The notes beneath the pieces are model-generated. The model was not told the DNA's origin. It was given only the letters and a program-made list of their open reading frames with translations, and ran no database searches. A DNA stretch of 64,000 nt from Streptomyces sp. CG1. GTDB lineage: Bacteria; Actinomycetota; Actinomycetes; Streptomycetales; Streptomycetaceae. Made by a program: the position numbers and the translations under genes. This document shows positions 19,801 to 32,527 of the stretch, in pieces (the first letter of the stretch is position 1; every line of letters begins with the position of its first letter). Location: NCBI RefSeq assembly GCF_041080625.1, contig NZ_CP163518.1:8301501-8365500 (forward strand), given 5' to 3'.

Positions 19801-22800
19801 CCGCGTCGACTGGAAGCCGCTGTCCGACGCGCAGTCGGCGTCGCCGAGCGGTGCCTGGATGCTCGTCGTACCGGACGGCGACACGGCCCACCCGTGGGCG
19901 GAAGCGGTGGAGGACGCCCTGTCGTCCGCCGGTGCCCAGGTGGTACGCCTGACCGTGGGAGCGGAATGCGACCGGGACCAGCTGGCCCGACGCGTCGCCC
20001 GGGCGGTCGAGGCGCTCGACGCTGCGGCACCGGCCGGGGTGCTGTCCCTGCTGGCCCTGGACGAGACACAGCGCCCGGACGACCCGACCCTGACGGCCGG
20101 ACCCGCCGGGACGCTGCTCCTGATCCAGGCGCTCGGCGACGCCGCCGTACGCGCACCGCTGTGGTGCGCCACCCGCGGAGCCGTACAGGTTCCCGGCGCG
20201 GAGACGGCGATCCGTCCCGAACAGGCACAGGTGTGGGGGCTCGGTCTGGTGGCCGGGCTGGAGCACTCCGACCGGTGGGGCGGCCTGATCGACCTGCCGG
20301 AAACCCTCGACCCGCAGGCGCTGCGCAGACTGTGCGGCGCGCTCGCCGGGAAACAGGGCGAGGACCAGCTCGCACTCCGCCCGTCCGGAGTCTTCGCCCG
20401 CCGCCTCGCACGCGTGGCCCGCACGTCCCCGCACGACCGCCCGGAGTGGCAGCCGCGCGGCACGGTCCTCATCACCGGTGGCACCGGCGCCGTCGGCGCC
20501 CGGTTCGCCCGCTGGCTCGCGGCCAACGGAGCCGAGCACCTCGTGCTCACCAGCCGCCAGGGCCGCTCCGCGCCGGGCGCGGGGGAGCTGGAGTCCGAAC
20601 TGACGGCCCTCGGCGTACGGGTCACCCTCGCGGCGTGCGACGTCGCGGACCGGGACGCACTGGCCGGACTCGTCGCCAGGGCCGCCGCCGACGGCGAGCC
20701 GATCCGCGCGGTCATCCACGCGGCCGGTACGACCGACTCCGCGCCGCTGGCCGAGACGGGCCTGGACCTGCTGGCCCGGCTCACCTCCGCCAAGGTGCGC
20801 GGCGCGCACCACCTCGACGACGTCTTCCGGGACACCGACCTCGACGCGTTCGTCCTCTTCTCCTCCGGCGCCGGCATCTGGGGCGGGGGCGGACAGGGTG
20901 CGTACGCCGCGGCCAATGCTTACCTCGACGCACTGGCCCAGCACCGCCGTGCGCGGGGGCGGACCGCGCTGTCGGTGGCGTGGGGTCTCTGGGGCGGCGG
21001 CGGCATGGCCGACGGCGAGGTCGGGGACCGGATCCTCAGCCGCGGCGTACGGGTCATGAACCCGGACCAGGCGGTCGCCGCACTGGCCCGCGTCACGGCG
21101 GCCACCGAGACGACGCGGATCGTCGCCGACATCGACTGGGAGGTCTTCGCCCCCCAGTTCACCGCCGTCCGTCGCTCGCCGCTGCTCTCGGACATCCCCG
21201 AAGTGCGGGCGGTACTGGAGGAGACGCCCGGCGCGGCGCAGGGAGCGGCCGTCGGCTCCGCCCCGTCGGCGCTGCTCGACGGCCTGACCGAGGCAGAGCA
21301 GTACCTGGCCGTGCTGGACCTGGTCCGCGCGCAGGCCGCGGCGGCGCTCGGCCACAGCACACCGGATCCCGTCGCCCCGGACCGCGCCTTCCGCGAGCTG
21401 GGCTTCGACTCGATGATGGCGGTGGAGCTGCGGAACCGGCTGAACGCGGCGACGGGACTGCGGCTGCCGAGCACAGTGGTGTTCGACTATCCGACGCCCG
21501 GCGATCTGGCCCGGTTCGTGCGGGCGGAGCTGCTCGGCGAGCCCGACGACGCTGCGGCGATGGTGGAGCCTTCGCCGCCGGCCCTCACGGGTGAGGCGGA
21601 TGCCGAGCCGATTGCGATCGTGGGTGTGGGTTGCCGGTACCCCGGTGGTGTGAGGTCGCCGGAGGACCTGTGGCAGCTGGTGATGTCCGGCGCGGACGCG
21701 GTGTCGGGATTCCCGGTGGATCGTGGCTGGGATCTGGAGGCGCTGTTCGATCCTGACCCGGATGCGGTGGGCAAGTCGTACGCGCGGTCGGGCGGTTTCC
21801 TCTACGACGCGGCGGAGTTCGACGCCGGATTCTTCGGGATCTCGCCGCGTGAAGCGCTGGCGATGGATCCGCAGCAGCGCTTGCTGCTGGAGACGTCGTG
21901 GGAGGCGATGGAGCGGGCGGGCATCGACCCGGCGTCGCTGCGCGGCAGCCGTACCGGCGTCTACGTCGGCGCCATGGTCCAGGACTACGGCCACCGCCTG
22001 CACCAGGGCACGGCCGAGACGGAAGGCCACATCCTGACCGGCACCACGGGCAGCGTGGTCTCGGGCCGGCTGTCGTACACCTTCGGCCTGGAGGGCCCGG
22101 CGGTGACCGTCGACACGGGATGCTCCTCCTCCCTGGTGACCCTGCACCTCGCGATACGGGCACTGCGCAGCGGCGAGTGCTCACTGGCCCTGGCCGGTGG
22201 CGTCACGGTCATGCCGACCCCCGGACCCTTCATCGAGTTCAGCCGGCAGCGAGGCCTGTCCTCGGACGGCCGGTGCAAGGCGTTCGCGGAGGGCGCGGAC
22301 GGCACGGGCTGGTCCGAGGGTGTCGGTGTCCTGGTGGTGGAGCGCCTGTCGGATGCCGTACGGCTGGGACACCAGGTGCTGGCGGTGGTGCGGGGCAGTG
22401 CGGTCAACCAGGACGGCGCCAGCAACGGTCTGACCGCGCCCAATGGGTTGTCGCAGCAGCGGGTGATCCGGCAGGCGCTGGCGGATGCGCGGCTGAGTGC
22501 CGCTGATGTGGACGCGGTGGAGGCGCATGGGACGGGGACGCGGCTGGGTGACCCGATCGAGGCCCAGGCACTCCTCGCCACGTACGGTCAGGAGCGCACG
22601 GACGAACAGCCCGTGTTCCTGGGTTCGTTGAAGTCGAACATCGGGCATGCGCAGGCGGCTGCGGGTGTGGGCGGGGTCATCAAGATGGTGATGGCTCTGC
22701 GGCACGGTGTGCTGCCGCAGACGCTGCACGTCGATGAACCGTCGTCGCATGTGGACTGGTCCGCGGGTGCGGTGCAGCTGCTGACCGAGCAGCGGGCCTG

Positions 22801-25800
22801 GCCGGACTTGGACCGGCCGCGACGGGCGGCCGTCTCCGCCTTCGGCGTGGGCGGAACCAACGCGCATGTCGTGATCGAGCAACCCCCGGTGGTGGACCGC
22901 GGCGACTCGGCGCCCGAGGACACCGCACTCGGCGTGACGCCGTGGGTGGTGTCGGGCAAGAGCGCGCAGGCGTTGCGGGCGCAGGCGGAGGTGCTGCGCG
23001 CGTTCGTAGCCGGGCGTGACGGGCTGGACCTGACGGGTGTCGGGGCGGCGCTGGTGTCGGCGCGGTCGGTGTTCGACCACCGGGCGGTGGTGGTGGCCGC
23101 TGACCGAGCCGAACTGCTGTACGGTCTCGGGGCGTTGGCCTCGGGCGGAGTGGCGCCGGGTGTGGTCAGTGGTGCGGGAGCGGTCGGGCGCCGCCCGGTG
23201 TTCGTGTTCCCGGGTCAGGGTTCGCAGTGGCTGGGTATGGCGGCGGGGCTGTGGGAGTCCTCGTCGGTGTTCCGTGAGCGGATGGCTGAGTGTGAGCGGG
23301 CGCTGGGTCCGTTCGTGGACTGGTCGTTGTCTGCGGTCGTGCGTCAGGAGCCGGGCGCGCCCGGGTTCGACCGGGTGGATGTGGTCCAGCCGGTGCTGTT
23401 CGCGGTGATGGTGTCGCTGGCGGAGTTGTGGCGGTCGTACGGGGTTGAGCCGGCGGCTGTGGTGGGTCATTCGCAGGGCGAGATCGCGGCCGCGGCCGTC
23501 TCTGGTGCTCTGTCGTTGGAGGATGCGGCGCGGGTGGTGGCGCTGCGCAGTCGGGCGCTGGGTGTGCTGGCCGGTCGTGGCGGGATGGTGTCTGTCGCGC
23601 TGCCGGTGGACGAGGTCGCGGGCCGGCTCGGTGAGGGGCTGTCGGTGGCGGCGGTCAACGGGCCGTTGTCGACGGTGGTCTCCGGTGATGTGGAGGCGTT
23701 GGAGGACCTGTTGGCCTCGTGTGAGGCGGACGGTGTGCGGGCGCGGCGGATCCCGGTGGACTACGCCTCCCACTCGGCGCATGTGGAGCAGATCCGGGAC
23801 GAGTTGCGTGAGCTGCTGGAGCCGGTGCGGCCGCGGTCGGGTCAGGTGCCGTTCTACTCGGCCGTGACCGGTGAAGTGATCGACGGCTCCGCTCTGGATG
23901 CGCAGTACTGGTACACGAATCTGCGCCAGACCGTCGACTTCCACGGCGCGACCAAGGCGTTGCTCGCGGAGGGGTTCGATGTGTTCATCGAGGCCAGCGC
24001 GCATCCGGTGCTCACTGCCTCGATCGAAGAGAGCCTGGAGGAAGCGGACGCGTCCGCCGTGGTCCTCGGGACTCTGCGGCGCAACGAAGACGAACAGCGG
24101 CGCTTCACCCTGGCGCTCGCCGAGGCCTTCACCGCCGGACTTCCCGTCCAGTGGCCGGTGACCGGGCGGACGGCGGACGTCCTGGAGCTGCCGACGTATG
24201 CCTTCCAGCGTGAGCGGTACTGGCTGGAGCCGGTGCGGGCGGAGGTGGCTGATGCGGCTGGCCTCGGCCTGGAGGGGCTGGGGCACGGGCTGCTCGGTGC
24301 GATGGTTCCGGTGCCGGACTCCGACGGCGTGGTGTTGACGGGGTCGGTGTCGCTGCGGTCGCATCCCTGGCTCGCCGAGCACGCCGTGTTCGGTACCGCA
24401 CTCCTGCCCGGGACGGCCTTCGTGGAGATGGCGCTTCGAGCCGGGGCAGAGGTCGGCACGACCGTGGTGAGCGAACTGGTGCTGGAGGCACCCCTGCTGG
24501 TGCCGGACCACGGTGAAATACGCCTCCATGTGAGCGTGACCGGTGCGGACGAGTCCGGCTGCCGGACGCTGGTGGTGCGCTCCCGCTCCGACCAGGACTG
24601 GACGGTACACGCCCGGGCCGTCCTGGCCCCCGGGACAGCGGACGAGCCGGTCCTCCGGTCCGCCGCCTGGCCTCCGGCGGGTGCGGAGAGGGTGGATGTC
24701 TCGGCGTTGTACGAGGAGTTCGCCGCGGCTGGCTACGACTACGGGCCTTTGTTCCAGGGGGTTCGGGCTGTCTGGCGTGGGGCGGGGGAGGTTTTCGCGG
24801 AGGTCGAGCTGGCGCAGGGCGGCGGTGACGGGTTTGCGGTGCATCCGGCGCTGCTGGACGCCGCGTTGCATTCGCTGGTGTTGCTCGACCCGGACGCGGA
24901 GGGGGTCGGCGAGCCCCGGCTGCCGTTCTCGTGGACCGGCGTGTCCCTCGCGTCCTCCGGCGCCACCACGCTGCGCGTGCGGCTGACCATGGCTGGCGAG
25001 GACACGGTGTCCCTGTCGGCGACGGATCCGGCGGGCCGACCGGCGGTGTCGGTGGAGTCGCTGGTGCTGCGCGCGGTGAGCGCGGAGCAGCTGCGGGTCG
25101 GCCGGCAGGAGGGCCTGTACCGGGTGGAGTGGCGGCCGGTAGGGGTGGCGTCGGACCGGGCGACCGCTGCCGGTTGGGCCGCCCTGGCACCCGACCTGGA
25201 TCTGGCAGCCCTCGGAGAGTGCGTCCCCGACGTCGTCGTCGCACCGTTCACAGCCGGTGATCAGCCGAAGGCAGGGTTGGCGGAGCAGGCGCGGTTGGCG
25301 ACGCAGCGTGCCCTGACGCTCCTTCAGCAGTTCCTGTCCGACAAGCGTTTGGCCTCGACGCGGTTGGTGTTCGCCACCCGCGGTGCGGTCGGGGTGCGTC
25401 CGGGTGACGATGTCGAGGACCTGGTGAACGCCCCCGTGTGGGGCCTGGTCCGCTCGGCGCAGAGGGAGCACCCCGACCGCATCTGGCTGGTGGACGGCGC
25501 CGAGGAGGCACTGGCCGCGAGCCTGGCAAGGGGTGAGGAACCCCAGCTGGCGGTGCGGGACGGTGCGGTGTTCGTGCCGCGGCTCGTCCGGCACAGCGCG
25601 CCTTCCCCCGACGCGGCCGTGGGCTTCGGCGGGGATGCGGGCACGGTCCTGGTCACGGGCGGCACCGGCACGGTGGGTGCTCTGGTGGCCCGCCACCTGG
25701 TCGCCGTACATGGCGTACGCCACCTGCTCCTGACCAGCCGGCGCGGACAGGAAGCGCCGGGCGCACAGGAGTTGGCCGCGGAGCTGGTGGCGCTGGGTGC

Positions 25801-26965
25801 GCAGGTGACCGTCGCCGCATGTGATGCGGCGGACCGTGAGGCGCTGGCCGCCGTGCTGGCGGGCATCCCGCAGGAGCGGCCGCTGACCGCGGTGGTCCAC
25901 TCGGCGGGTGTCCTGGACGACGCCGTGGTCACCGGGCTGACAGCGGAGCAGCTGGACCGCGTCCTGCGCCCGAAGATCGACGCCGCGCTCAACCTGCACG
26001 ACCTCACCCAGGACCACCACCTCGACGCCTTCGTCCTCTTCTCGGGGGCGGCGGCCACCTTCGGAAGCTCCGGCCAGGCGCATTACGCGGCGGCCAACGT
26101 GTTCCTGGAGTCGCTTGCGGCACACCGGGCCGCGAGCGGGCTGCCCGGTACCGCCCTCGGCTGGGGCTTCTGGGCCGAGCGCAGCGAGATGACGGAACAC
26201 CTCGACGCGATCGCCATGCGGCGCATCGCACAGATCGGCCTCGCGGAGATGACGTCCGAGCAGGGACTCGACCTGTTCGACGCGGCCGTACGTGCCCGGG
26301 AGACCTTCGTCCTGCCCGCCGTGCTGAACGAGGCGAGCCTGCGCGAGCAGGCCGCCGCGGGCGCCCTGCCGGCCATTCTGCGGGAACTGGTCCGCAGGCC
26401 CGCGCAGCGGACGGCGGCCACCGCGGACAGCGGTCCGGCCACGGACACCGCCACCCTGGCCGAGCGCCTGGCGGGCGCCCCCGAGGCGGAGCGGACCGAG
26501 CAGCTTCGCGACCTGGTCCGCGCGCAGGCCGCCGGAGTCCTCGGCCACGCCACGGCGACCGCCGTGAAGCCGCACCAGACGTTCAAGGAGTTGGGTTTCG
26601 ACTCCCTGGGCGCGGTGGAACTGCGCAACCGCCTGATGCGGGCCACCGGTCTGCGTCTCTCCGCCACCCTGGCCTTCGACTACCCGACGCCGGCCGCACT
26701 CGCCGACCACCTGTGGGAGGAACTGCGGCCGGAGGAGGAGTCGTTGGCGGACCGGGTGCTCAGCGAGCTGGACGAACTGGAGTCCGCGCTCGCCACCCTG
26801 GCTCCCGACGAGCAGGCGCGCGACCGCGTCCTGAGCCGGATGCAGCAACTCGTCGCCAAGCACCTCGGTGGCGACCCGGCGAGTGCCGACGAACCGTCCG
26901 GTGCGGACCGGTTCGACGCGGCCAGCGACGACGAGCTTTTCGACTTCCTCGACAACGGCATCTGA
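13841..26965 (+). CDS. Type I PKS: loading module, modules 1 and 2
   Basis: 4374-residue multienzyme. Order with rough residue positions: KSQ 17-445 (Gln189 in place of Cys), AT 555-860, ACP 945-1020; KS1 1046-1470, AT1 1580-1870, KR1 2205-2430, ACP1 2490-2565; KS2 2589-3010, AT2 3122-3410, DH2 about 3490-3760, KR2 3930-4160, ACP2 4220-4295; C-terminal docking helices 4300-4374. It starts the chain and adds two extender units. ATG at 13841 has GGAAGG upstream. It ends 48 bp before the next PKS gene, and its acidic, helical tail (ending [12 protein letters not shown]) is a typical class 1 docking partner for the coiled-coil head of the following protein. All extension KS Cys residues, DH His/Asp, KR Tyr and ACP Ser residues are present. 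The layout (KSQ, then KR-only, then DH-KR) parallels PikAI of the pikromycin PKS. Confidence 0.96.
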   Translation: MRDSSQARARLTSTSPTEAVAVVGMACRLPLASGPGAFAQLLRDGVDAIREVPADRWNAREYTGQETDGPGRAGARWGGFLDETDRFDPAFFGISPREAVAMDPQQRLALELGWEALEDAGILPDTLRGTAAGVYVGAIWDDYATLAHRRGVAGITQHTMTGLQRGIIANRLSYVLGLRGPSLTVDSGQSSSLTAVHLACESLRSGESGVALAGGVNLDLVPESALSLAEFGALSPDGRCFTFDGRANGIVRGEGGGLVVLKRLSDAVADGDRIHCVIRGSAINNDGGGDSLTTPSREAQAQLLRRAYDNAGVRPADVQYVELHGTGTRVGDPIEAAALGEVLGTARSDSNPLLVGSVKTNIGHLEGAAGIAGLIKTALALKHRELPPSLHFRTPNPAIPLAELRLRVHTENGPWPKADRPLIAGVSSFGVGGTNCHVVLEDWRADADPHTDADADRPDPALSAPVPWTISARTEGALRGQAAALLARPADEASPVDLGHSLATTRTAFPHRAVILGHTTEDFRTRLEALAAGRPAAGLIEGTASRTADRPVFVFPGQGSQWVGMAVDLMDTSPVFAEHIQRCEQALAPHVPWSLTHVLRGGSETDPELSLDRLDVVHPVLFAVMVSLAALWRSYGVEPGAVVGHSQGEIAAAHVAGALTLEEAARLVALRSQAFALLAGTGGMASVALPAAEVEQLLAPWADRLSIAAVNGPRAVTVSGDVPALHELIARCESQDIRVRLLPIDCAGHSAHVERIREPLLDLLGAVTPTSSEVPLYSTVEGRWLDTTELDAEYWYRNSRRTVGFEPAVRALAQAGHETFIEVSPHPILAAGIQETVEDADGQARVVGSLRRGEGGLDRMLAALAEASVHGVAVDWSPAFTGSGARRVDLPTYAFQRRRFWLDAPDAPTAPALPTAVARENDPGAEEEALPLREQWAALTESASRDAALDLVRTHVGIVLGATDTDDVQVEASLRELGFDSMMAVELRNRLNAATGLRLPSTVVFDHPTAGDLARLVRAELLGVPQDTADETEPSPTAVDGAADAEPIAIVGIGCRFPGGVRSPEDLWQLVVSETDAISGFPADRGWDLEALFDPDPDAVGKSYARSGGFLYDAAEFDAGFFGISPREALAMDPQQRLLLETSWEAMERAGIDPASLRGSRTGVYVGAMVQDYGPRLADASPDTEGYLLTGTHGSVTAGRLSYTFGLEGPAVTVDTACSSSLVALHMAVQALRRGECRMALAGGATVMSSPGLFVEFSRQRGLSEDGRCKAFAEGADGTGWAEGVGVLVVERLSDAVRQGHSVLAVIRGSAINQDGASNGLTAPNGLSQQRVIRQALADARLDTDGVDAVEAHGTGTRLGDPIEAQALLATYGQGRDGDQLPLFLGSLKSNVGHTQAAAGVGGVIKMVMALRHGVLPKTLHVAAPSSHVDWSAGAVELLTEQRAWPELDRPRRAAVSAFGMSGTNAHLVLEQAADASADVEKAPVEDGPVPWVVSGKSAEALRAQAEVLRAFVAGRDGLDLTGVGAALVSARSVFEHRAVVVAGDRTELLTGLEALASGGVAPGLATGVGVAGRRAVFVFPGQGSQWLGMAAGLWESSSVFRERMAECERALGPFVDWPLSAVVRQEPGAPGFDRVDVVQPVLFAVMVSLAALWRSHGIEPAAVLGHSQGEIAAAAVSGALTLDDAARVVALRSRALGVLAGRGGMVSVALSAEQVLPRLGQGLSVAAVNGPLSTVVSGDVEALEDLLASCEADGVRARRIPVDYASHSAHVEQIRDELRELLEPVRPRSGQVPFYSAVTGEVIDGSALDAQYWYTNLRQTVDFHGATKALLAEGFDVFIEASAHPVLTGAIEETVEEADATAVVLGTLRRNEDEQRRFTLALAEAFTAGLPVHWPTTGRTTYHLDLPTYAFQRRRYWLDGSAATASEDAADPEESRFWEAVDSADRGELAELLGVDDASRLEDVIDLLGPWRRDSRERSEADAWHYRVDWKPLSDAQSASPSGAWMLVVPDGDTAHPWAEAVEDALSSAGAQVVRLTVGAECDRDQLARRVARAVEALDAAAPAGVLSLLALDETQRPDDPTLTAGPAGTLLLIQALGDAAVRAPLWCATRGAVQVPGAETAIRPEQAQVWGLGLVAGLEHSDRWGGLIDLPETLDPQALRRLCGALAGKQGEDQLALRPSGVFARRLARVARTSPHDRPEWQPRGTVLITGGTGAVGARFARWLAANGAEHLVLTSRQGRSAPGAGELESELTALGVRVTLAACDVADRDALAGLVARAAADGEPIRAVIHAAGTTDSAPLAETGLDLLARLTSAKVRGAHHLDDVFRDTDLDAFVLFSSGAGIWGGGGQGAYAAANAYLDALAQHRRARGRTALSVAWGLWGGGGMADGEVGDRILSRGVRVMNPDQAVAALARVTAATETTRIVADIDWEVFAPQFTAVRRSPLLSDIPEVRAVLEETPGAAQGAAVGSAPSALLDGLTEAEQYLAVLDLVRAQAAAALGHSTPDPVAPDRAFRELGFDSMMAVELRNRLNAATGLRLPSTVVFDYPTPGDLARFVRAELLGEPDDAAAMVEPSPPALTGEADAEPIAIVGVGCRYPGGVRSPEDLWQLVMSGADAVSGFPVDRGWDLEALFDPDPDAVGKSYARSGGFLYDAAEFDAGFFGISPREALAMDPQQRLLLETSWEAMERAGIDPASLRGSRTGVYVGAMVQDYGHRLHQGTAETEGHILTGTTGSVVSGRLSYTFGLEGPAVTVDTGCSSSLVTLHLAIRALRSGECSLALAGGVTVMPTPGPFIEFSRQRGLSSDGRCKAFAEGADGTGWSEGVGVLVVERLSDAVRLGHQVLAVVRGSAVNQDGASNGLTAPNGLSQQRVIRQALADARLSAADVDAVEAHGTGTRLGDPIEAQALLATYGQERTDEQPVFLGSLKSNIGHAQAAAGVGGVIKMVMALRHGVLPQTLHVDEPSSHVDWSAGAVQLLTEQRAWPDLDRPRRAAVSAFGVGGTNAHVVIEQPPVVDRGDSAPEDTALGVTPWVVSGKSAQALRAQAEVLRAFVAGRDGLDLTGVGAALVSARSVFDHRAVVVAADRAELLYGLGALASGGVAPGVVSGAGAVGRRPVFVFPGQGSQWLGMAAGLWESSSVFRERMAECERALGPFVDWSLSAVVRQEPGAPGFDRVDVVQPVLFAVMVSLAELWRSYGVEPAAVVGHSQGEIAAAAVSGALSLEDAARVVALRSRALGVLAGRGGMVSVALPVDEVAGRLGEGLSVAAVNGPLSTVVSGDVEALEDLLASCEADGVRARRIPVDYASHSAHVEQIRDELRELLEPVRPRSGQVPFYSAVTGEVIDGSALDAQYWYTNLRQTVDFHGATKALLAEGFDVFIEASAHPVLTASIEESLEEADASAVVLGTLRRNEDEQRRFTLALAEAFTAGLPVQWPVTGRTADVLELPTYAFQRERYWLEPVRAEVADAAGLGLEGLGHGLLGAMVPVPDSDGVVLTGSVSLRSHPWLAEHAVFGTALLPGTAFVEMALRAGAEVGTTVVSELVLEAPLLVPDHGEIRLHVSVTGADESGCRTLVVRSRSDQDWTVHARAVLAPGTADEPVLRSAAWPPAGAERVDVSALYEEFAAAGYDYGPLFQGVRAVWRGAGEVFAEVELAQGGGDGFAVHPALLDAALHSLVLLDPDAEGVGEPRLPFSWTGVSLASSGATTLRVRLTMAGEDTVSLSATDPAGRPAVSVESLVLRAVSAEQLRVGRQEGLYRVEWRPVGVASDRATAAGWAALAPDLDLAALGECVPDVVVAPFTAGDQPKAGLAEQARLATQRALTLLQQFLSDKRLASTRLVFATRGAVGVRPGDDVEDLVNAPVWGLVRSAQREHPDRIWLVDGAEEALAASLARGEEPQLAVRDGAVFVPRLVRHSAPSPDAAVGFGGDAGTVLVTGGTGTVGALVARHLVAVHGVRHLLLTSRRGQEAPGAQELAAELVALGAQVTVAACDAADREALAAVLAGIPQERPLTAVVHSAGVLDDAVVTGLTAEQLDRVLRPKIDAALNLHDLTQDHHLDAFVLFSGAAATFGSSGQAHYAAANVFLESLAAHRAASGLPGTALGWGFWAERSEMTEHLDAIAMRRIAQIGLAEMTSEQGLDLFDAAVRARETFVLPAVLNEASLREQAAAGALPAILRELVRRPAQRTAATADSGPATDTATLAERLAGAPEAERTEQLRDLVRAQAAGVLGHATATAVKPHQTFKELGFDSLGAVELRNRLMRATGLRLSATLAFDYPTPAALADHLWEELRPEEESLADRVLSELDELESALATLAPDEQARDRVLSRMQQLVAKHLGGDPASADEPSGADRFDAASDDELFDFLDNGI
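13886..16960 (+). other. Loading module: KSQ-AT-ACP
   Basis: The KS active site reads DSGQSSSL, so it is a KSQ that decarboxylates the loaded malonyl-type unit to a starter. The AT has GHSQG and, at the position of the specificity tetrapeptide, CAGH (residues 746-749) instead of YASH or HAFH. CAGH is close to the TAGH motif linked to ethylmalonyl-CoA. With a CCR in the same operon, a butyryl starter is inferred. Confidence 0.75.
16974..21560 (+). other. Module 1: KS-AT(methylmalonyl)-KR-ACP
   Basis: KS Cys in [15 protein letters not shown] plus YASH, the methylmalonyl signature. The KR has TGGTGAVG for NADPH and a Trp eight residues before the catalytic Tyr ([10 protein letters not shown]), with no Leu-Asp-Asp motif. 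That fits an A1-type KR giving an L-hydroxyl without alpha-epimerisation. This hydroxyl is the likely lactone oxygen if a macrocycle forms. Confidence 0.8.
21604..26730 (+). other. Module 2: KS-AT(methylmalonyl)-DH-KR-ACP
   Basis: KS Cys lies in DTGCSSSL, a small variant with Cys kept. AT: GHSQG and [16 protein letters not shown] with catalytic His, and [10 protein letters not shown] with catalytic Asp. KR: GVLDDA, so B-type, consistent with trans-alkene formation with the [16 protein letters not shown]. Confidence 0.85.
23072..24009 (+). repeat. AT2 copy of a 938-bp near-perfect direct repeat
   Basis: By eye this stretch is identical to 28583-29520 in the next PKS gene, a constant offset of 5511 bp. 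It covers almost the whole acyltransferase of module 2. Identity ends abruptly on both sides. Confidence 0.85.
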
Positions 26966-27013
26966 CAGCGAAGCCGGGCGACGGACCTTCATGACCTCAG
27001 GCAAGGGGAAAGA

Positions 27014-30000
27014 GTGAACACCGAGGACAAGCTGCGCTCGTACCTCAAGCAGGCTGCCACGGATCTGCACGACACCCGGGAGCGCCTGCGCAAGCTGCAG
27101 GACGATGCCCACGAGCCCGTCGCGATCGTGGGGATGGGGTGCCGGTTCCCGGGTGGCGTGCGCTCACCGGAGGACCTGTGGCGGCTGGTCGTCTCGGCGG
27201 GCGACGCCGTGTCGTCGTGGCCGACGGACCGGGGCTGGGACGTCGAGGGCCTCTTTGCCCCGGATCCGGATGCGGTGGGGAAGTCGTACTCGCGGTCGGG
27301 CGGTTTCCTCTACGACGCGGCGGAGTTCGACGCCGAGTTCTTCGGGATCTCGCCGCGTGAGGCGCTGGCGATGGACCCGCAGCAGCGCTTGCTGCTGGAG
27401 ACGTCCTGGCAGGCCGTCGAGCGGGCGGGCATCGACCCGACGTCGCTGCGCGGCAGCCGTACCGGCGTCTACATGGGCCTGATGTACCACGACTACGGGT
27501 CCCGGGTTCGCAAGGCCCCCGAAGAACTCGAGGGCTACCTGCTCAACGGCAGCGCGGGCAGCATCGCGGCCGGCCGGCTGTCGTACACGTTCGGTCTGGA
27601 GGGGCCGGCCGTCACGGTCGACACGGCGTGTTCGTCGTCGCTGGTGGCGCTGCATCTGGCGGTGCAGGCGCTGCGGCGCGGCGAGTGCTCGATGGCGCTG
27701 GCCGGCGGCGTGACGGTGATGTCGTCGCCCGGCTTGTTCGTGGAGTTCAGCCGGCAGCGCGGGATGTCTACGGACGGCCGGTGCAAGGCGTTCGCGGAGG
27801 GCGCGGACGGCACGGGCTGGTCCGAGGGGGTCGGTGTCCTGGTGGTGGAGCGTCTGTCGGACGCGGTGCGGCTGGGGCATCCGGTGCTGGCGGTGGTGCG
27901 GGGCAGTGCGGTCAATCAGGATGGTGCGAGCAATGGTCTGACGGCGCCGAACGGGTTGTCGCAGCAGCGGGTGATCCGGCAGGCGCTGGCGGATGCGCGG
28001 CTGAGTGCCGCTGATGTGGACGCGGTGGAGGCGCATGGGACGGGGACGCGGCTGGGTGACCCGATCGAGGCCCAGGCACTCCTCGCCACGTACGGTCAGG
28101 AGCGCACGGACGAACAGCCCCTGTTCCTGGGTTCGTTGAAGTCGAACATCGGGCATGCGCAGGCGGCTGCGGGTGTGGGCGGGGTCATCAAGATGGTGAT
28201 GGCTCTGCGGCACGGTGTGCTGCCGCAGACGCTGCACGTCGATGAACCGTCGTCGCATGTGGACTGGTCCGCGGGTGCCGTGGAGCTGCTGACCGAGCAG
28301 CGGGCCTGGCCGGAGTTGGACCGGCCCCGACGCGCCGGCATCTCCGCCTTCGGTGCCAGTGGCACGAACGCCCATGTGATCGTCGAGCAGGGTCCGGAAC
28401 ACACATCGGAGATCGAGGGCCGTCCCGAGGGAGAGCCGTCCGGCCTGGTTCCGTGGGTGGTGTCGGGCAAGACGGAGGCGGCGTTGCGCGCGCAGGCCGG
28501 GCGTCTGCACGCCTTCGTCACCGAGCGTCCCGACCTCGACCTGGCCGACACGGCGTACTCCCTCCTGCGCCGCCGCACCGGCTTCGACCACCGGGCGGTG
28601 GTGGTGGCCGCTGACCGAGCCGAACTGCTGTACGGTCTCGGGGCGTTGGCCTCGGGCGGAGTGGCGCCGGGTGTGGTCAGTGGTGCGGGAGCGGTCGGGC
28701 GCCGCCCGGTGTTCGTGTTCCCGGGTCAGGGTTCGCAGTGGCTGGGTATGGCGGCGGGGCTGTGGGAGTCCTCGTCGGTGTTCCGTGAGCGGATGGCTGA
28801 GTGTGAGCGGGCGCTGGGTCCGTTCGTGGACTGGTCGTTGTCTGCGGTCGTGCGTCAGGAGCCGGGCGCGCCCGGGTTCGACCGGGTGGATGTGGTCCAG
28901 CCGGTGCTGTTCGCGGTGATGGTGTCGCTGGCGGAGTTGTGGCGGTCGTACGGGGTTGAGCCGGCGGCTGTGGTGGGTCATTCGCAGGGCGAGATCGCGG
29001 CCGCGGCCGTCTCTGGTGCTCTGTCGTTGGAGGATGCGGCGCGGGTGGTGGCGCTGCGCAGTCGGGCGCTGGGTGTGCTGGCCGGTCGTGGCGGGATGGT
29101 GTCTGTCGCGCTGCCGGTGGACGAGGTCGCGGGCCGGCTCGGTGAGGGGCTGTCGGTGGCGGCGGTCAACGGGCCGTTGTCGACGGTGGTCTCCGGTGAT
29201 GTGGAGGCGTTGGAGGACCTGTTGGCCTCGTGTGAGGCGGACGGTGTGCGGGCGCGGCGGATCCCGGTGGACTACGCCTCCCACTCGGCGCATGTGGAGC
29301 AGATCCGGGACGAGTTGCGTGAGCTGCTGGAGCCGGTGCGGCCGCGGTCGGGTCAGGTGCCGTTCTACTCGGCCGTGACCGGTGAAGTGATCGACGGCTC
29401 CGCTCTGGATGCGCAGTACTGGTACACGAATCTGCGCCAGACCGTCGACTTCCACGGCGCGACCAAGGCGTTGCTCGCGGAGGGGTTCGATGTGTTCATC
29501 GAGGCCAGCGCGCATCCGGTCCTGACCGGCGCGATCGAAGAGACCGTCGAGGAAGCCGACGCGACCACCGTGGTGCTGGGCACCCTGCGCCGCAACGAAG
29601 ACGAACAACGACGCGTGCTGCTCTCCCTCGGCGAGGCTTTCGCCGCCGGTGCCACAGTCGACTGGACGGTGCTTCTGGACAGCCCGGGCCGCCAGGTGGA
29701 CCTGCCGACGTATGCCTTTCAGCGTGAGCGGTACTGGCTGGAGCCGGTGCGGGCGGAGGTGGCTGATGCGGCTGGCCTCGGCTTGGAGGGGCTGGGGCAC
29801 GGGCTGCTCGGTGCGATGGTTCCGGTGCCGGACTCCGACGGCGTGGTGTTGACGGGGTCGGTGTCGCTGCGGTCGCATCCCTGGCTCGCCGAGCACGCCG
29901 TGTTCGGTACCCCGCTCCTGCCCGGGACGGCCTTCGTGGAGATGGCGCTTCGAGCCGGTGCGGAGGTCGGTGCGGGTGCCGTGGAAGAGCTGGTGCTGGA

Positions 30001-32461
30001 GGCACCCCTGCTGCTGCCGGACCAGGACGACGTACGCCTCCACGTGAATGTGGCCGGTGCGGACGAGTCCGGGCGCCGCGCGGTGGTGGTGCGCTCCCGC
30101 TCCGGCGAGGACTGGACCGTCCATGCCCGCGGGGTCGTGGCGCCGCCCGTCGGCGGCGGGCCTGTTGCGACGGTGGGCGCCTGGCCTCCGGCGGGTGCGG
30201 AGAGGGTGGATGTCTCGGCGTTGTACGAGGAGTTCGCCGCGGCTGGCTACGACTACGGGCCTTTGTTCCAGGGGGTTCGGGCTGTCTGGCGTGGGGCGGG
30301 GGAGGTTTTCGCGGAGGTCGAGCTGGCGCAGGGCGGCGGTGACGGGTTTGCGGTGCATCCGGCGCTGCTGGACGCCGCGTTGCATTCGCTGGTGTTGCTC
30401 GACCCGGACGCGGAGGGGGTCGGCGAGCCCCGGCTGCCGTTCTCGTGGACCGGCGTGTCCCTCGCGTCCTCCGGCGCCACCACGCTGCGCGTACGGCTGA
30501 CCGCCACGGACGACGGTGGCGTGTCGCTGGCGGCCGTGGATACGGCCGGCCGGCCCGCCGTGTCGGTGGAGTCGCTGGTGCTGCGCGCGGTGAGCGCGGA
30601 GCAGCTGCAGGTCGGCCGGCAGGAGGGCCTGTACCGGCTGGAGTGGCAACCGGCGCCGGGCGGACCGGTGCGGGCGACCAGCGGCCGCTCCGTGATCCTG
30701 GGCGCCGACCTCGACCTTGCCGCCCTCGGAGGGTCCGTCCCCGAGGTCGTCGTCGCGCCCTTCACGGCCGGTGACGTGACGCCGGAGGGGCTGGCCGAGC
30801 AGGCGCGTACGGCAACGCGGCGCGCTCTGACCCTGATGCAGCAGTTTCTCGCCGACGAGCGTCTGGCACCGACGCGGCTGGTTTTCCTCACCCGCGGCGC
30901 GGTCGCGACCCGGCCGGGCGACGACATCGCCGACCTGGTCAACGCCCCCGTGTGGGGTCTGGTCCGCTCGGCACAGCGCGAACACCCCGACCGCCTGTGG
31001 CTGGTGGACGGCGCCGACGAGGCGTCGGCCGCGAACCTGGCCTTCGATGAGGAGTCTCAGCTGGCGGTGCGCGACGGCGCGATCCTCGTCCCGCGGCTCG
31101 TCCGGCACACCACCACGCCCTCTCCCGACACCGCCACGAGCTTCGGCGGGGAATCCGGCACGGTCCTGATCACCGGCGGCACCGGTACCGTGGGCGCCCT
31201 GACAGCCCGCCACCTGGTCACCGAGCACGGCGTACGCCACCTGCTCCTGACCAGCCGTCGCGGACAGGAAGCGCCGGGCGCCGAGGAGTTGACAGCCGAG
31301 CTGGAGGCCATCGGGGCCCAGGTCACCATCGCCGCATGCGACGCGGCCGACCGCGAGGCCCTGGCCGCCGCGCTCGCCGCCATTCCCCCGGACCGGCCGC
31401 TGACCGGCGTCATCCACGCGGCCGGCGTCCTCGACGACGCCACGACCACGGGCCTGACCCCGGACCGGCTCGACCGTGTCCTGCGCCCGAAGATCGACGC
31501 CGCGCTCAACCTGCACGACCTCACCCAGGACCACCACCTCGACGCCTTCGTCCTCTTCTCCTCGGCGGCCGGCGTGCTCGGCAGCCCCGGGCAGGGCAAC
31601 TACGCGGCGGCCAACGCCTTCCTGGACGCCCTCGCGGCACGCCGAGCCGCGGTCGGGCTGCCGGCGCAGTCGCTGCCGTGGGGGCTGTGGAGCGAGCGGA
31701 GCGAACTGACGGCGTCGCTCTCGGACGCGGAGCGCGAGCGTACGGGACGCTCGGGTGTACTCGGCCTGTCGTCCGGGGAGGCACTGGCCCTCTTCGACGC
31801 GGCGCGGAGTTCCGGCGAGCCCGTGCTCGTGCCGATCCGCCTCGACCACGCGGCGCTTCGCAGCCAGGACGTACCGCCGGTGCTGTGGCACGAGGTGCGC
31901 CTCCCGGGGCACGCCGGCCCGGCGTCCGCGCGGCCGTCGGCCGCATCCGCCCGGGAGCGTCTGCTGGGGCTGCCCGAGGAGGAGCGCCGGGCGGGCCTGC
32001 TGGACCTCGTCCGCACCCACGTCGCCGCGGTACTGGGCCACTCCACCACCGGCTCGGTGACGGCGGAGCGCGCCTTCAAGGAGCTGGGCTTCGACTCGCT
32101 CACCGCCGTTCAGCTGCGCAACCAGCTTGCCGCGGCGACCGGAGTGAAGCTCCCGCCGACCGTGGTGTTCGATCACCCCACCCCGGCGGCCCTGGCCGAA
32201 CACCTCGGCGCCGCACTCTTCGACGAGGGCCCGGACCCGGAGTCGGTCGCCCTGCTGCAGGAACTCGACCGCCTGGAGTCCGCCCTGCTCTCCTCCACGT
32301 CCCGGCTCACGGACCCGGAACAGGTCTCGTCCCGGCTGCGCGCGCTCGCCGCGAAGGTCGCGGGAACCGACGGCGGCAGCACGGACATCGACCAGGAAAT
32401 CGCCTCGGCCACAGCTGACGAGCTGCTCGGCCTCATCGACAAGGAATTCGGCTCCGTGTGA
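27014..32461 (+). CDS. Type I PKS: module 3 (KS-AT-DH-KR-ACP)
   Basis: 1815-residue single-module protein. N-terminal docking coiled coil 1-35 ([17 protein letters not shown]); KS3 36-460 with DTACSSSL near 203; AT3 569-860 with GHSQG and YASH, so methylmalonyl; DH3 around 940-1210 with [10 protein letters not shown] and [12 protein letters not shown]3 1383-1610 with [14 protein letters not shown] (B-type) and [10 protein letters not shown]3 1660-1735 with [12 protein letters not shown]-terminal docking helices 1740-1815 ending [12 protein letters not shown]. It adds a methyl-branched trans double bond. The GTG start at 27014 follows GGGGAAAGA. It sits between the PKS genes it should dock with, 48 bp and 66 bp away. 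Its AT is almost identical in DNA to AT2, which marks recent duplication or gene conversion. Confidence 0.96.
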   Translation: MNTEDKLRSYLKQAATDLHDTRERLRKLQDDAHEPVAIVGMGCRFPGGVRSPEDLWRLVVSAGDAVSSWPTDRGWDVEGLFAPDPDAVGKSYSRSGGFLYDAAEFDAEFFGISPREALAMDPQQRLLLETSWQAVERAGIDPTSLRGSRTGVYMGLMYHDYGSRVRKAPEELEGYLLNGSAGSIAAGRLSYTFGLEGPAVTVDTACSSSLVALHLAVQALRRGECSMALAGGVTVMSSPGLFVEFSRQRGMSTDGRCKAFAEGADGTGWSEGVGVLVVERLSDAVRLGHPVLAVVRGSAVNQDGASNGLTAPNGLSQQRVIRQALADARLSAADVDAVEAHGTGTRLGDPIEAQALLATYGQERTDEQPLFLGSLKSNIGHAQAAAGVGGVIKMVMALRHGVLPQTLHVDEPSSHVDWSAGAVELLTEQRAWPELDRPRRAGISAFGASGTNAHVIVEQGPEHTSEIEGRPEGEPSGLVPWVVSGKTEAALRAQAGRLHAFVTERPDLDLADTAYSLLRRRTGFDHRAVVVAADRAELLYGLGALASGGVAPGVVSGAGAVGRRPVFVFPGQGSQWLGMAAGLWESSSVFRERMAECERALGPFVDWSLSAVVRQEPGAPGFDRVDVVQPVLFAVMVSLAELWRSYGVEPAAVVGHSQGEIAAAAVSGALSLEDAARVVALRSRALGVLAGRGGMVSVALPVDEVAGRLGEGLSVAAVNGPLSTVVSGDVEALEDLLASCEADGVRARRIPVDYASHSAHVEQIRDELRELLEPVRPRSGQVPFYSAVTGEVIDGSALDAQYWYTNLRQTVDFHGATKALLAEGFDVFIEASAHPVLTGAIEETVEEADATTVVLGTLRRNEDEQRRVLLSLGEAFAAGATVDWTVLLDSPGRQVDLPTYAFQRERYWLEPVRAEVADAAGLGLEGLGHGLLGAMVPVPDSDGVVLTGSVSLRSHPWLAEHAVFGTPLLPGTAFVEMALRAGAEVGAGAVEELVLEAPLLLPDQDDVRLHVNVAGADESGRRAVVVRSRSGEDWTVHARGVVAPPVGGGPVATVGAWPPAGAERVDVSALYEEFAAAGYDYGPLFQGVRAVWRGAGEVFAEVELAQGGGDGFAVHPALLDAALHSLVLLDPDAEGVGEPRLPFSWTGVSLASSGATTLRVRLTATDDGGVSLAAVDTAGRPAVSVESLVLRAVSAEQLQVGRQEGLYRLEWQPAPGGPVRATSGRSVILGADLDLAALGGSVPEVVVAPFTAGDVTPEGLAEQARTATRRALTLMQQFLADERLAPTRLVFLTRGAVATRPGDDIADLVNAPVWGLVRSAQREHPDRLWLVDGADEASAANLAFDEESQLAVRDGAILVPRLVRHTTTPSPDTATSFGGESGTVLITGGTGTVGALTARHLVTEHGVRHLLLTSRRGQEAPGAEELTAELEAIGAQVTIAACDAADREALAAALAAIPPDRPLTGVIHAAGVLDDATTTGLTPDRLDRVLRPKIDAALNLHDLTQDHHLDAFVLFSSAAGVLGSPGQGNYAAANAFLDALAARRAAVGLPAQSLPWGLWSERSELTASLSDAERERTGRSGVLGLSSGEALALFDAARSSGEPVLVPIRLDHAALRSQDVPPVLWHEVRLPGHAGPASARPSAASARERLLGLPEEERRAGLLDLVRTHVAAVLGHSTTGSVTAERAFKELGFDSLTAVQLRNQLAAATGVKLPPTVVFDHPTPAALAEHLGAALFDEGPDPESVALLQELDRLESALLSSTSRLTDPEQVSSRLRALAAKVAGTDGGSTDIDQEIASATADELLGLIDKEFGSV
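28583..29520 (+). repeat. AT3 copy of the 938-bp direct repeat
   Basis: Partner of 23072-24009. Flanking KS-AT linkers and the post-AT regions differ between the two modules, so the shared block looks like a conversion tract centred on the AT. Confidence 0.85.
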
Positions 32462-32527
32462 CGCGGACCGGTTCGAGGCGATGAGCGGCACTTCCCACGT
32501 GATCTTTGAAAGGCGACGGACAAGGCG

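Noticed and set aside
22110..22130. KS2 active site DTGCSSSL suspected as defective
   Set aside because: The Cys nucleophile and SSSL are intact, and Ala-to-Gly before it is a tolerated variant.
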